From Chryseobacterium elymi (GTDB lineage: Bacteria; Bacteroidota; Bacteroidia; Flavobacteriales; Weeksellaceae), in NCBI RefSeq assembly GCF_003385495.1, contig NZ_QNUH01000001.1:124001-188000 (forward strand): 64,000 nt of DNA. Reading direction: 5' to 3'. Positions 18,024-27,465 of this stretch are shown here, in pieces. Under the pieces are notes generated by a model. It saw nothing but the letters and a program-made list of their open reading frames with translations. It ran no database searches and had not been told where the DNA came from. Each line of letters begins with the position of its first letter. The stretch's first letter is position 1. The position numbers and the translations under genes are program-made.

Positions 18024-19613
18024 ATGGCGCAGAAAGAAACATTATCATCCCTTACACACGGAAATTTTGCAAGAGAACTGTCTATTGCGGATGGAAAAAT
18101 GCCACCCAATGCTGTAGATTTTGAAAGACTGGTTATAGGAACTTTTTTAATAGATAAAAAAGGTCTTGATCATTCCATTGACCTTCTTACTCCTGAAGTG
18201 TTTTATGATCCCAGACATCAGGTTATTTTTGCTGCGATTCTAAAACTTTACGAAGGTAACCATCCTGTAGATCTTATGACGATTATCCAGGAATTAAAAA
18301 AGGAAGATAAATTAAGCCAGGCCGGTGGCGATCATTATATTATTGATCTTACCATGGGAGTAAGCTCGTCTGCTCACATTGAATATCATGTCCGTGTTAT
18401 TCTTGAAAAATATATCTTAAGAAGTCTGATTAATGTTTCTGCGAACGTGATCGATTCATCCTATAAAGAATCTACCGATGTATTCGAACTTTTAGATAAG
18501 GCTGAACAATCTTTCTTTGAAATTACCAACGGTACGATCAAAAAAGGATTCGACACCGCCAATTCATTGGTAAAGCAGGCTATCGATACTATTAAATCTT
18601 TGAAAGATAAGGAAGGGCTTTCAGGAGTTCCTTCCGGATTCAGGGATATTGACAAAGAAACGGGAGGCTGGCAAAATTCTGACCTTATCATTATTGCAGC
18701 CCGTCCGGCGATGGGTAAAACAGCATTCCTTCTGTCGATGGCCAGAAATATTGCAGTTGGCCATAAGATTCCAATGGTCCTTTTCTCCCTGGAGATGGCA
18801 TCTGTACAGCTTATCACGAGGATGATTGCTTCGGAAACGAAAATCTCTTCCGAAAAACTGAGAAAGGGAACTTTAGATGACGAAGAATGGCAAAGACTTT
18901 TTTCCAATGTATCCGAGCTTGAAAACGCTCCGCTTTTTATTGACGAAACCCCTTCTCTTTCTATATTCGATTTCCGTGCAAAATGCCGAAGGCTGGTGAT
19001 GCAGCATGGTGTAAGGCTGATCATGGTGGATTACCTTCAGCTGATGACTGCAGGAGGTGGAGGTAAAGGAGTTGGAAACCGTGAACAGGAAATTTCCATG
19101 ATCTCGCGTTCATTAAAGGCTATTGCCAAAGAACTGAATGTACCTGTTATTGCCCTTTCACAGTTATCGAGAAGTGTGGAGGCACGCCCAGGAAAAAGGC
19201 CTCAGCTTTCTGACCTTAGGGAATCCGGAGCGATTGAGCAGGATGCGGATATTGTATCTTTTATTTTCAGACCTGAATATTATAAAATTGCCGTTTGGGA
19301 TAATGACGAAGAAGGCCAGGAAACTCCAACGGAAAACCAGGCTGAACTGATCATCGCAAAGCATAGAAATGGTGCTACAGCCGACGTCAGATTATCATTC
19401 TTAAAACATTTTGCAAAATTCGGGGATATCGAAGCAGCATTAGATGGTGGCATGGGAGGTTATCCTTCTAATTTCGGATCTAACGAGCCCAGTGGTTTTG
19501 ATAAAATAAGGACTACTATTCAACCTGGAGCTGCATTTGATTTACCAGACAGTTCAAAGCTATCAGGGTCTTCGATGAACGATCTTGATGATGATGACGA
19601 TTTCCCATTCTAG
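18024..19613 (+). CDS. dnaB: Replicative DNA helicase
   Basis: The hexameric helicase that opens the replication fork. The 529-residue length is normal, with no intein. The N-terminal DnaB domain begins at about residue 25 (PNAVDFERLVIGTFL). The RecA-like core carries Walker A ARPAMGKT at about 229-236, Walker B MVDYLQLM at about 333-340, and LSQLSRSVEARPGKRPQLSDLRESG. The extreme C-terminus is DLDDDDDFPF, an acidic tip ending in Pro-Phe like that of single-stranded-DNA-binding protein. It is followed by rnhA 84 bp downstream. The start is fixed by the -7 box directly upstream. Confidence 0.97.
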   Translation: MAQKETLSSLTHGNFARELSIADGKMPPNAVDFERLVIGTFLIDKKGLDHSIDLLTPEVFYDPRHQVIFAAILKLYEGNHPVDLMTIIQELKKEDKLSQAGGDHYIIDLTMGVSSSAHIEYHVRVILEKYILRSLINVSANVIDSSYKESTDVFELLDKAEQSFFEITNGTIKKGFDTANSLVKQAIDTIKSLKDKEGLSGVPSGFRDIDKETGGWQNSDLIIIAARPAMGKTAFLLSMARNIAVGHKIPMVLFSLEMASVQLITRMIASETKISSEKLRKGTLDDEEWQRLFSNVSELENAPLFIDETPSLSIFDFRAKCRRLVMQHGVRLIMVDYLQLMTAGGGGKGVGNREQEISMISRSLKAIAKELNVPVIALSQLSRSVEARPGKRPQLSDLRESGAIEQDADIVSFIFRPEYYKIAVWDNDEEGQETPTENQAELIIAKHRNGATADVRLSFLKHFAKFGDIEAALDGGMGGYPSNFGSNEPSGFDKIRTTIQPGAAFDLPDSSKLSGSSMNDLDDDDDFPF

Positions 19614-19697
19614 AACCCATACTATTTTAAATTAATAACAGCTTGGCATTCTCCAAATTTAGTTTTACAGAATACCAGTTTTATATAGACTTAACTT

Positions 19698-20174
19698 TTG
19701 AGAATAGAAATATACACCGACGGTGCATGCAGCGGAAACCCCGGAAAAGGAGGCTATGGAATCCTTATGCGCGTTCCTGAAAAAAATTATCAGAAGACGT
19801 TCTCCAAAGGTTTCAGAAAAACCACCAATAACAGAATGGAGCTATTGGCAGTTATTTCTGCTATGGAAAAACTAAAGTCTTCGGAGAACGATATTCACAT
19901 TTACACAGACAGCAAATATGTAGCTGATGCCGTGAACCAAAACTGGATTGCAGGATGGATCAAAAGAGGATGGAAAAATGTAAAAAATCCGGACCTCTGG
20001 AAAAGATTCATTGAAATGTACAACAAACACACTCCAAAAATGCATTGGGTAAAAGGCCATGCAGGACATTTCGAAAATGAACTTTGTGATAAACTAGCTG
20101 TGGCAGCTGCAAACTCACCTGACTTGGAAATCGACACTTACTTTGAAGGGCTGGAAAGCAACTCTCTTTTTTAA
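19698..20174 (+). CDS. rnhA: Ribonuclease HI
   Basis: Cuts the RNA strand of RNA-DNA hybrids during replication and R-loop removal. The 158 residues match bacterial RNase HI. The active-site acidic residues are visible: Asp7 in IYTDGACSGNPG, Glu in NNRMELLAV, Asp in IYTDSKYV, and the final Asp in ENELCDKLAV. HWVKGHAGH supplies the conserved His loop. The reading frame has no ATG before these motifs, so the start must be the TTG at 19698. That TTG lies inside a TAACTTTTG sequence. It may be co-transcribed with dnaB. Confidence 0.95.
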   Translation: MRIEIYTDGACSGNPGKGGYGILMRVPEKNYQKTFSKGFRKTTNNRMELLAVISAMEKLKSSENDIHIYTDSKYVADAVNQNWIAGWIKRGWKNVKNPDLWKRFIEMYNKHTPKMHWVKGHAGHFENELCDKLAVAAANSPDLEIDTYFEGLESNSLF

Positions 20175-20335
20175 TAAATATAAAATTAATACTTTATATG
20201 TTTCATTATTCACCCATTCACTTTGTTATTCATTGATAAATCATTATCATTTTCGGTAAAATTAACATTAAATACACATTAATCAATTGGGATTTAATAT
20301 ATTTACAGCATCTAAATAAAACTAATCCCACCTCA

Positions 20336-22588
20336 ATGAAAAAAAATTTACTGTCTTATATTTTCCTCATTGTATTTTTTCTATCCGGAAGTCTATATTC
20401 TCAAACTTACCAGTTAATAGGAAATCCTGTAAATACTACCGGATGGAGCATTGTCGCTCCAACACAGGTGCTAGGCGATTTTGTGCAGCTCACTCCTGAC
20501 ACCAACAACCAGTCCGGATCCATAAGGCTTAATGACCAGATCAACTTAAAATACTGTGACAAGTGGAGAGTTGAATTCGATTTCAGAATGGATTCCAACC
20601 AAACTTCCAACGGAGACGGAATTGCATTTTGGTATCTGGCGAACCCGCCTGTTGCAAGTGTATTGGGTTCCGGTCTTGGAGTTTCCCAAAATGCGGTAGG
20701 TTTTATTGTAGGTTTTGACACTTACAACAACACAACTACAGCCACAATGAGCAAGATACATGTTGCTTACGGACAGGTTGCCAACACAACAGACAACAAC
20801 AATGTAGAATACTTTAATGTTCCCGGAAGCTCTTTTCATTCACCTGACCTGAATACCACCCAGCCTTTTCAGGGGACAACCTATAAGCATGTTGAAGTAA
20901 CAGCCCAGGTAGATCCGGCTGTCCCTACCAACTGGATTGTAAAAATAACACTTGATGGTACAGTAATCTGCGATCAGTCATTCGCCCCTTCAGGTACTGC
21001 AGCTGCAATGACGGTTGGATATTTCGGATTTTCGGCTTCTACAGGATCTGCAAGATCAAGACATTCTATTAAAAATGTAAAAATCTATACTGACAAGGTC
21101 CCTATTTTACAAAGTACTGCAACACAATCTTTCTGCCCGAATCCAGCTACAGGCTATGCCTCTGTAAATTTAACAGCCTTCAATTCTCAATTCGTAAGCA
21201 ATCCTTCCAATTATACTTTTACGTACCTGCAAGGCTCAACACCCATTACAAATCCCACCAATTTCCAATTCAATGCAAATACTACGGTTACTGTGATTGT
21301 AAAGGACAATGCAGGAATATTATGTGATAATCCGGATGGAAAGATACAGCTGGTCCTGGCTCCTCTTACACTTACCGATAAAACTTTAACGGCATGTAAC
21401 AATAATAAGACAGGAACAGGAATATTTAACCTCAATACTGCAGATGTAACGGATGTATCTGGCGCCACCAAAAAGTATTATAAAACACTGAATGACCTGA
21501 ATGCCGGAAACAATGAAATCACGAATCCCAATTCTTACACTTCCGCACCAGGCATAGTCTATGTAAAAGTGACTACGCCGCAGGGATGTACCGGTACGGC
21601 AAAAATCACCTTAACATTTTACCCCGAAACTCCGGTAAAAGAAGCTACACTTGAGTCATGCTTTCTGCAGGATAATATTGCGACTGCCATATTTGACCTT
21701 ACTTCAGCCAATGTGACGACACTGACGAGCGGGTTTACAAAGAAATATTATTTAAGCGTGGCAGATGCGTTAAGCGGAACCAATGAGATTGTCAATCCAT
21801 CTCAATATATGTCTGTTAGTACTGCAGTCTATGTAAAGGTAACAGACTCAAACGCATGTTTCGCTATAGCAAAAGTCAACCTCGTTGTACTTTCACCAGT
21901 GAAATCAAACGTTTTAAAAGATAAAATTATCTGCATTGATGGGAGAACTGATCTGGATGCAGGTCCGGGCTTTGATGGTTACGAATGGATTACCGGAGCA
22001 ACTACTCCTTCTATACAGGGAGTAGGTGTTGGTCTTTATTGGGTAAAGCTAAAAACAGGAAACTGTATTACATTGCAGACCGTGAAGGTTATTGCTTCGG
22101 CAAACCCTGTTATTTCAAGCATTGATATTAATAATACAACGGTAACTGTAAATGTTTCAGGAGGTACTCCACCATATAAATATTCTTTAAACGGTATCGA
22201 CTGGCAGGATTCAAATACATTTACCGGCTTGCACAGAGGAGAGGTAAAAGTTTTTGTCAAAGACTTTTACAACTGTTCACCCGTTGAAGTTCAGATCACG
22301 GTTCCCAATCTGATCAATGCCATTACACCGAACGGCGATAACGTTAATGACTTTATTGATTATTCCGCATTGGCTTATAAAAAAAATCTGGTTTTTATAG
22401 TATATGACAGATATGGCAATAAACTTTATGAAGCTGATAAAACAAGAAACTTCAAATGGGACGGAACTGCCTTCGGCAAAAAGATTCTCACAGGGACTTA
22501 CTGGTATTCTATTTCATGGAATGAAAATGATAAAAACAATACTCCTACGAAATATTCAGGCTGGGTATTGGTAAAAAACAGAGAATAA
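20336..22588 (+). CDS. Secreted L-type-lectin-like protein with T9SS type B sorting domain (copy 3)
   Basis: A 750-residue protein. The signal peptide ends near residue 23 (GSLYSQ). Residues of about 24-255 form a legume-lectin-like domain with GDGIAFWYLANPP, GFIVGFDTYNN, SFHSPDLN and GYFGFSASTG. Carbohydrate binding is therefore plausible. Two KYYxxLxD beta modules follow, then GPGFDGYEW, GGTPPYKYSLNG and the C-terminal type B signal ITPNGDNVNDFIDYSAL ... WNENDKNN. The lectin part matches copy 4, while the C-terminal half matches copy 2. A terminator follows the gene. Confidence 0.9.
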   Translation: MKKNLLSYIFLIVFFLSGSLYSQTYQLIGNPVNTTGWSIVAPTQVLGDFVQLTPDTNNQSGSIRLNDQINLKYCDKWRVEFDFRMDSNQTSNGDGIAFWYLANPPVASVLGSGLGVSQNAVGFIVGFDTYNNTTTATMSKIHVAYGQVANTTDNNNVEYFNVPGSSFHSPDLNTTQPFQGTTYKHVEVTAQVDPAVPTNWIVKITLDGTVICDQSFAPSGTAAAMTVGYFGFSASTGSARSRHSIKNVKIYTDKVPILQSTATQSFCPNPATGYASVNLTAFNSQFVSNPSNYTFTYLQGSTPITNPTNFQFNANTTVTVIVKDNAGILCDNPDGKIQLVLAPLTLTDKTLTACNNNKTGTGIFNLNTADVTDVSGATKKYYKTLNDLNAGNNEITNPNSYTSAPGIVYVKVTTPQGCTGTAKITLTFYPETPVKEATLESCFLQDNIATAIFDLTSANVTTLTSGFTKKYYLSVADALSGTNEIVNPSQYMSVSTAVYVKVTDSNACFAIAKVNLVVLSPVKSNVLKDKIICIDGRTDLDAGPGFDGYEWITGATTPSIQGVGVGLYWVKLKTGNCITLQTVKVIASANPVISSIDINNTTVTVNVSGGTPPYKYSLNGIDWQDSNTFTGLHRGEVKVFVKDFYNCSPVEVQITVPNLINAITPNGDNVNDFIDYSALAYKKNLVFIVYDRYGNKLYEADKTRNFKWDGTAFGKKILTGTYWYSISWNENDKNNTPTKYSGWVLVKNRE

Positions 22589-22602
22589 TAGCTTTTCATA
22601 CA

Positions 22603-22632
22603 AAAATCACTCCTTCACCGGAGTGATTTTTT
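22603..22632 (+). terminator. Terminator after T9SS copy 3
   Basis: The stem AAAATCACTCC / GGAGTGATTTT with a 6-nt loop and a T tail. Confidence 0.85.
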
Positions 22633-22837
22633 AATAGGATTGGGCTTGTGGAATCAAGACTTATCATATCTTGACTTAATAAATAAGATATATTTTATTT
22701 TTAACCATTTCATATAAATTTTAAAAATTACTTGTAAAATTGACAATTTTTGTTAATCATTTGACAATTATACATTATATCTTAGAAAATAAAATAAATA
22801 TATTTACAGGAATAACCTCAAAAACTAATCGCTTCAT

Positions 22838-25099
22838 ATGAAAAGAAAACTACTCCTTTATTATTTAACTATTTTTCTATGTTTTTCAGGCCAGCTGTTT
22901 TCACAAACATATCAGCTTACAGGAAACCCCGTCAACACAACGGGCTGGGACCTTGTTTCAAATGCTGCTGTAGACACAGATTTTATAAGGCTTACAACTG
23001 ATAACGGGAACCTGTATGGCGCTATAAAACTTGCCACTCCTATCACATTAAGTTATTGCGACAAATGGAAGGTAGAATTTGACTTTAGAATTGACGGAAA
23101 CGGAACAACACAGTTCGGAAGAGGAGACGGATTTACTTTCTGGTATCTTGCCAATCCTCCGACAGGCTTCGTATCCGGTGGTGGACTAGGAATTCCCGGA
23201 AATGCTTCCGGATTAATGGTAGGATTTGATATTTTCAACAATACCACTGAAGGCCAGATGAGTAAAGTACATGTTCTTTACGGCACCAACAACACAGCCG
23301 GAAACAATATTGAATACAATACAACACCCGGCAGTACATTTCACTCTCCGGACCTCAACCCTACTCAGCCATTCGTAGGCCCAAACTATAAACACGTAGA
23401 AGTAAACGGGGAAACAGACCTTACCAACCCTACGAACTGGATCATTAAAATAAAAATTGACGGTGTTCTTATTACCGACCAGTCATTCGCTCCTTCAGGT
23501 GCTGCCATTGGAATGTCACAGGGATACTTTGGATTTTCGGCAGCTACAGGAGGTGCCAGCGCAAGACATTCCATCAAAAATGTAAAAGTGTTTGTAGATA
23601 AAGTTCCGATCCTGAATGCTACAGTAACTCCATTTGTATGTACCAATCCTGCAACCGGCACCGGAACTGTGGATCTAACGTCTTTCAATGCTCAGTTTGT
23701 CAATAATCCGGCAAATTACATATTCACTTATTATGTTTTAGGAAGCTCAACACCTATTGTCAATCCTTCAAATTTCCCGTATTCTGGCAACACCACAATT
23801 AAGGTGGTTATTAAAGATCCCAGCTCTACGCTTTGTGACAACGGAGACGGGGTCATTCAGCTAAACCCAACACCATTTGCAGCCACTGATGCTTCGCTTA
23901 CGGGATGTAACAACAATAATGCAGGCACTGCAACATTTGACCTTACCACAGCTGCCTTAACAACTGTGCCCGGATGTACGATGGAATTCTACAATACAAT
24001 GGCTGACCTGAATGCAGGGATCAACCAGATTCCCAATCCTACAGCTTACGCAACAGGACCAGCCATATTATTTGCAAAAGTGACGACTCCCCAAGGATGT
24101 GTAAGTGTTGCAAAAGTTACCTTGAGCCTGAACCCAGTTGTTGTCGTTACTGATACGTCATTGAGATCATGCTTCCTTGAAACCAATCCTTCATTGGGAA
24201 TATTCAATTTAAGCAATGCTCCGGTTACAGTATTGACGGGGGCAATAAAAAAATACTATCCATCTCTTGCAGATGCTGAAAACGGAACCAATGAAATTTT
24301 AAATTTTCTGAGCTATACCGCTCCATCCGGAGTAATCTATGTAAAAGTGTTCAATGCGCAGGGATGTTATTCAATTGCAAAGGTAACCCTCACCGTTTTA
24401 TCTCCGGTTTTATCCAGCATATTAAAGGATAAAATCATCTGTATTGAGGACAAAACCACCTTGGATGCAGGTCCTGGATTCAATGGCTACGAGTGGAGCA
24501 CAGGAGCAACGACACAGGCTATCACCAATGTAGGCGTAGGAACTTACTGGGTAAAATTAAAAACCGGAGACTGTATTACGTTACAGACCGTAAAGGTATA
24601 TGCTTCGGAACAGCCTGTGGTTACCAATATTGATATTTCAGGAAGCACAGTAACTGTTTTTGTTAATGGAGGAATGCCGCCTTACCAATATTCCATGGAT
24701 AATATTCAATGGCAGGACTCTAATATATTCACTAATGTAACAAGAGGTGAAACTAAGATCTATGTAAAGGACAGCTATGATTGCGAGCCTATCCAGATCA
24801 ACATCACGGTTCCTAACCTCATTAACGTCATCACTCCAAACGGCGACGGGGTAAATGATGCCATTGATTATTCGGCACTTTCCAACAAAAAGAATCTGGA
24901 AATCGGAATCTTCGACAGATATGGCTATAAGCTTTTCCAAGCTGATAAATCCAACAGATATGTATGGGACGGCACTACCAACGGAAGCAAAAAAGTTCCT
25001 ACAGGAAATTACTGGTACTCTATCTCATGGAACGAAAACAACAGCAAGAACACTCCTATTAAATTCTCGGGCTGGATCATGGTAAAAAACAGAGAATAA
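22838..25099 (+). CDS. Secreted L-type-lectin-like protein with T9SS type B sorting domain (copy 4)
   Basis: A 753-residue protein with the same plan as copy 3: signal peptide (QLFSQ), lectin-like domain to about residue 260 (GDGFTFWYLANPP, GLMVGFDIFNN, TFHSPDLN), beta modules, a SprB-like module and the type B signal. From about residue 440 it is close to copy 1. The segment TDTSLRSCFLETNPSLG and GVIYVKVFNAQGCYSIAKV are nearly the same in both, as is the C-terminal IFDRYG ... QADKSN. The lectin domain suggests polysaccharide or glycoprotein binding at the cell surface. That is inference from family. Confidence 0.9.
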   Translation: MKRKLLLYYLTIFLCFSGQLFSQTYQLTGNPVNTTGWDLVSNAAVDTDFIRLTTDNGNLYGAIKLATPITLSYCDKWKVEFDFRIDGNGTTQFGRGDGFTFWYLANPPTGFVSGGGLGIPGNASGLMVGFDIFNNTTEGQMSKVHVLYGTNNTAGNNIEYNTTPGSTFHSPDLNPTQPFVGPNYKHVEVNGETDLTNPTNWIIKIKIDGVLITDQSFAPSGAAIGMSQGYFGFSAATGGASARHSIKNVKVFVDKVPILNATVTPFVCTNPATGTGTVDLTSFNAQFVNNPANYIFTYYVLGSSTPIVNPSNFPYSGNTTIKVVIKDPSSTLCDNGDGVIQLNPTPFAATDASLTGCNNNNAGTATFDLTTAALTTVPGCTMEFYNTMADLNAGINQIPNPTAYATGPAILFAKVTTPQGCVSVAKVTLSLNPVVVVTDTSLRSCFLETNPSLGIFNLSNAPVTVLTGAIKKYYPSLADAENGTNEILNFLSYTAPSGVIYVKVFNAQGCYSIAKVTLTVLSPVLSSILKDKIICIEDKTTLDAGPGFNGYEWSTGATTQAITNVGVGTYWVKLKTGDCITLQTVKVYASEQPVVTNIDISGSTVTVFVNGGMPPYQYSMDNIQWQDSNIFTNVTRGETKIYVKDSYDCEPIQINITVPNLINVITPNGDGVNDAIDYSALSNKKNLEIGIFDRYGYKLFQADKSNRYVWDGTTNGSKKVPTGNYWYSISWNENNSKNTPIKFSGWIMVKNRE

Positions 25100-25127
25100 A
25101 GTAAAACTGATTATTTTTTTAATACCG

Positions 25128-25160
25128 GATCACTCCAAATTTGGAGTGATCTTTTTTTTA
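25128..25160 (+). terminator. Terminator after T9SS copy 4
   Basis: GATCACTCCAAA / TTTGGAGTGATC forms a long perfect stem, followed by eight T. Confidence 0.9.
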
Positions 25161-25214
25161 CTTTCGTAAAAAGAGATATTTCATTATAAACGCACTTTAT
25201 TCGCATTCTATTCT

Positions 25215-25222
25215 TAAATTTG
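25215..25222 (+). promoter_or_regulatory. -7 box placed for a leaderless nitroreductase mRNA
   Basis: TAAATTTG ends 4 nt before the ATG at 25227. Confidence 0.6.
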
Positions 25223-25226
25223 TCCT

Positions 25227-25853
25227 ATGAATTATTTGGAAGCTTTAAGCAGAAGATATTCTGTGAAAAAATTTAATCATGAGATTATTCCTCAGGATAT
25301 CCTTCACAATATTCTTGAGTCGGGAAAACTTTCTGCCAGTTCGCTTGGGCTTCAGCCTTACAAAATACTGGTAGTGGAAAGCGAGGAAATGAAGCAGAAA
25401 CTGATTCCGGCTTTTTATAATCCTTCACAGGTTTCCACCTGTTCGCACCTTATCGTTATCATTTCCAAGAAAACTATTGAGGAAAACTATATTCACGGTT
25501 ATTTTAATCACATTTCCGAGGTAAGGAAGACTCCTGTTGAAAAACTTGACCTGTTCAGAAAAAGCATTAATCAGCATATCACCCAAAAAACACAGGATGA
25601 AATTTTCAACTGGGCAGAAAAGCAGTCTTATATAGTACTGGCCAATCTGATGTATGCCGCCGCTATTGAAAATATAGATTCCTGTCCTATGGAAGGCTTC
25701 CGGCAGGATCTGATAGAAGAGATTCTGGACATCAATCCTGAGACAGAAAAAGTAACCGTCACTCTGGCTGTAGGTTACCGTTCTGAAGAAGATCATTTTC
25801 AACATATGAAAAAAGTAAGAAAACCAAACGAAAAATTGTTTAAATTTATTTAA
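25227..25853 (+). CDS. NAD(P)H-dependent nitroreductase family protein (NfsB-like)
   Basis: An FMN-dependent flavoprotein of the oxygen-insensitive nitroreductase family, 208 residues, cytoplasmic. The N-terminus RRYSVKKFNHEIIP carries the FMN-phosphate-binding Arg-Arg-Tyr/Ser-x-Lys pattern. SASSLGLQPYKILVV near residues 37-51 is the second cofactor segment, and SCPMEGF near 152 and LAVGYRSEEDH near 177 are typical of NfsB. The physiological substrate (quinones, pteridines or nitroaromatics) cannot be told from sequence. The stop lies 30 bp before nadB, so read-through into nadBC is possible. Confidence 0.92.
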   Translation: MNYLEALSRRYSVKKFNHEIIPQDILHNILESGKLSASSLGLQPYKILVVESEEMKQKLIPAFYNPSQVSTCSHLIVIISKKTIEENYIHGYFNHISEVRKTPVEKLDLFRKSINQHITQKTQDEIFNWAEKQSYIVLANLMYAAAIENIDSCPMEGFRQDLIEEILDINPETEKVTVTLAVGYRSEEDHFQHMKKVRKPNEKLFKFI

Positions 25854-25883
25854 TATTTAAACGATTGTACCTAAAGCAAGCAT

Positions 25884-27455
25884 ATGATAAAAGCGGATGT
25901 ATTAGTAATTGGTTCCGGCATCTCGGGACTTTCCTATGCCATTAAAGTTTCTGAACAGCTCCCCGACGCCAAGATCATCATCGTAACAAAATCCGACGAA
26001 GACGAAAGCAACACCAAATATGCACAGGGCGGACTGGCTGTAGTCACAGACCTTAAAAATGATAATTTCGAAAAACATATCGAAGATACCATGCGTGCCG
26101 GGGACGGGGAAAACAAACGCAATGTTGTAGAAATGGTCGTAAGGGAAGCTCCCACAAGATTCAATGAAATAGTAGAATGGGGCGCCAATTTCGATATGAA
26201 AAACGGAGAATTTGCTTTGGGAAGAGAAGGCGGCCACACTGAAAACAGAATCGTTCACCATAAAGATATTACCGGATTCGAGATCGAAAGAGCTCTTTTG
26301 GCAACGGCCAACAGCAGCCCGAATATTGAGATCCTTGACCATCATTATGTTATTGATATCATCACCCAGCACCATGTTCCGGGAAAAGAAGTAAGCGATG
26401 GTGACATTAATTGCTACGGCGCCTATATTCTTGATGAAAAATCAAAAAAGATTAAAAAGATCACTTCCAAAATAACATTGGTTGCTACAGGCGGTGCAGG
26501 ACATGTTTATAAAAATACAACAAATCCTACCATTGCTACCGGAGACGGAATTGCTTTTGTAGCCCGTGCAAAGGGCAAAGTTTCCAATATGCAGTACTAC
26601 CAGTTTCATCCAACAGCCCTGTACAGCAAGATCAACGGAATGCTTTTCCTTATTTCTGAAGCGGTCCGGGGAGATGGTGCCAAATTAAGGACTAAAAAAG
26701 GTGAAAAATTCATGCACAAGTATGATGAACGTGAAGAATTAGCCTCCAGAGATATTGTAGCCAGGGCCATTGATAATGAGATGAAGATTTCCGGTGATGA
26801 ATTTGCCGGTCTTGACTGCCGCGATATGGATCATGAAAAATTCCTGGAACATTTCCCGAACATTTATAAAAAATGTAAAGAAGAAGGAATTGATCCTTTC
26901 ATTCAATTGATTCCTATAGTACCCGCATGCCATTATCTTATGGGTGGTATTGAAGTCGACAGTGACGGACAGTCTTCTATCCGCAATCTTTTTGCAGTGG
27001 GAGAATGTACCAATTCCGGGTTGCATGGTGCGAACAGGCTTGCATCAAACTCATTACTGGAAGGCTTGGTTTTCGGACATAATGCTGCTATAAAAACAGT
27101 TGCTCTGCTTAATGAAAACAACTTCAACTTTGATGATCTTAAAGCCGTTCCGGAATGGAACGAGGAAGGCATGAAGATCATGGACGAGATGGTTATCATA
27201 AGCTACCTCAGAAAACAGCTTCAGGAAATGATGAGCGATCTTGTAGGTATCGTGAGAAGCAACAGACGTCTGAACATGGCTTTACAGAAGCATCAGGAGA
27301 TTGCAGCAGCTGTGGACGAGATTTACCACTATTCTATTCTTTCACCGCAACTATCTGAATTAAGAAACCTGACAACTGTTGCCCACCTCATTATTACCCA
27401 ATCTATGGAAATGACTGAAAATAAAGGCGCATTTTATAATAAAGACTTAGCTTAA
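25884..27455 (+). CDS. nadB: L-aspartate oxidase
   Basis: Oxidises L-aspartate to iminoaspartate, the first step of de novo NAD synthesis. It is a 523-residue FAD enzyme. The N-terminal Rossmann motif VIGSGISGLSYA lies at residues 8-19. GREGGHTENRIVHHKD near 113-128 and CHYLMGGIEVDSDGQSSI with FAVGECTNSGLHGANRLASN near 370-400 are hallmark segments of the fumarate-reductase/NadB flavoproteins. It is followed after 10 bp by nadC. The partner nadA (quinolinate synthase) is not in the window. Confidence 0.96.
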   Translation: MIKADVLVIGSGISGLSYAIKVSEQLPDAKIIIVTKSDEDESNTKYAQGGLAVVTDLKNDNFEKHIEDTMRAGDGENKRNVVEMVVREAPTRFNEIVEWGANFDMKNGEFALGREGGHTENRIVHHKDITGFEIERALLATANSSPNIEILDHHYVIDIITQHHVPGKEVSDGDINCYGAYILDEKSKKIKKITSKITLVATGGAGHVYKNTTNPTIATGDGIAFVARAKGKVSNMQYYQFHPTALYSKINGMLFLISEAVRGDGAKLRTKKGEKFMHKYDEREELASRDIVARAIDNEMKISGDEFAGLDCRDMDHEKFLEHFPNIYKKCKEEGIDPFIQLIPIVPACHYLMGGIEVDSDGQSSIRNLFAVGECTNSGLHGANRLASNSLLEGLVFGHNAAIKTVALLNENNFNFDDLKAVPEWNEEGMKIMDEMVIISYLRKQLQEMMSDLVGIVRSNRRLNMALQKHQEIAAAVDEIYHYSILSPQLSELRNLTTVAHLIITQSMEMTENKGAFYNKDLA

Positions 27456-27465
27456 AACATATATA

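Noticed and set aside
18461..19024. 187-codon open frame opposite dnaB
   Set aside because: It mirrors the conserved RecA-like core of dnaB on the other strand. Composition is that of an antisense shadow.
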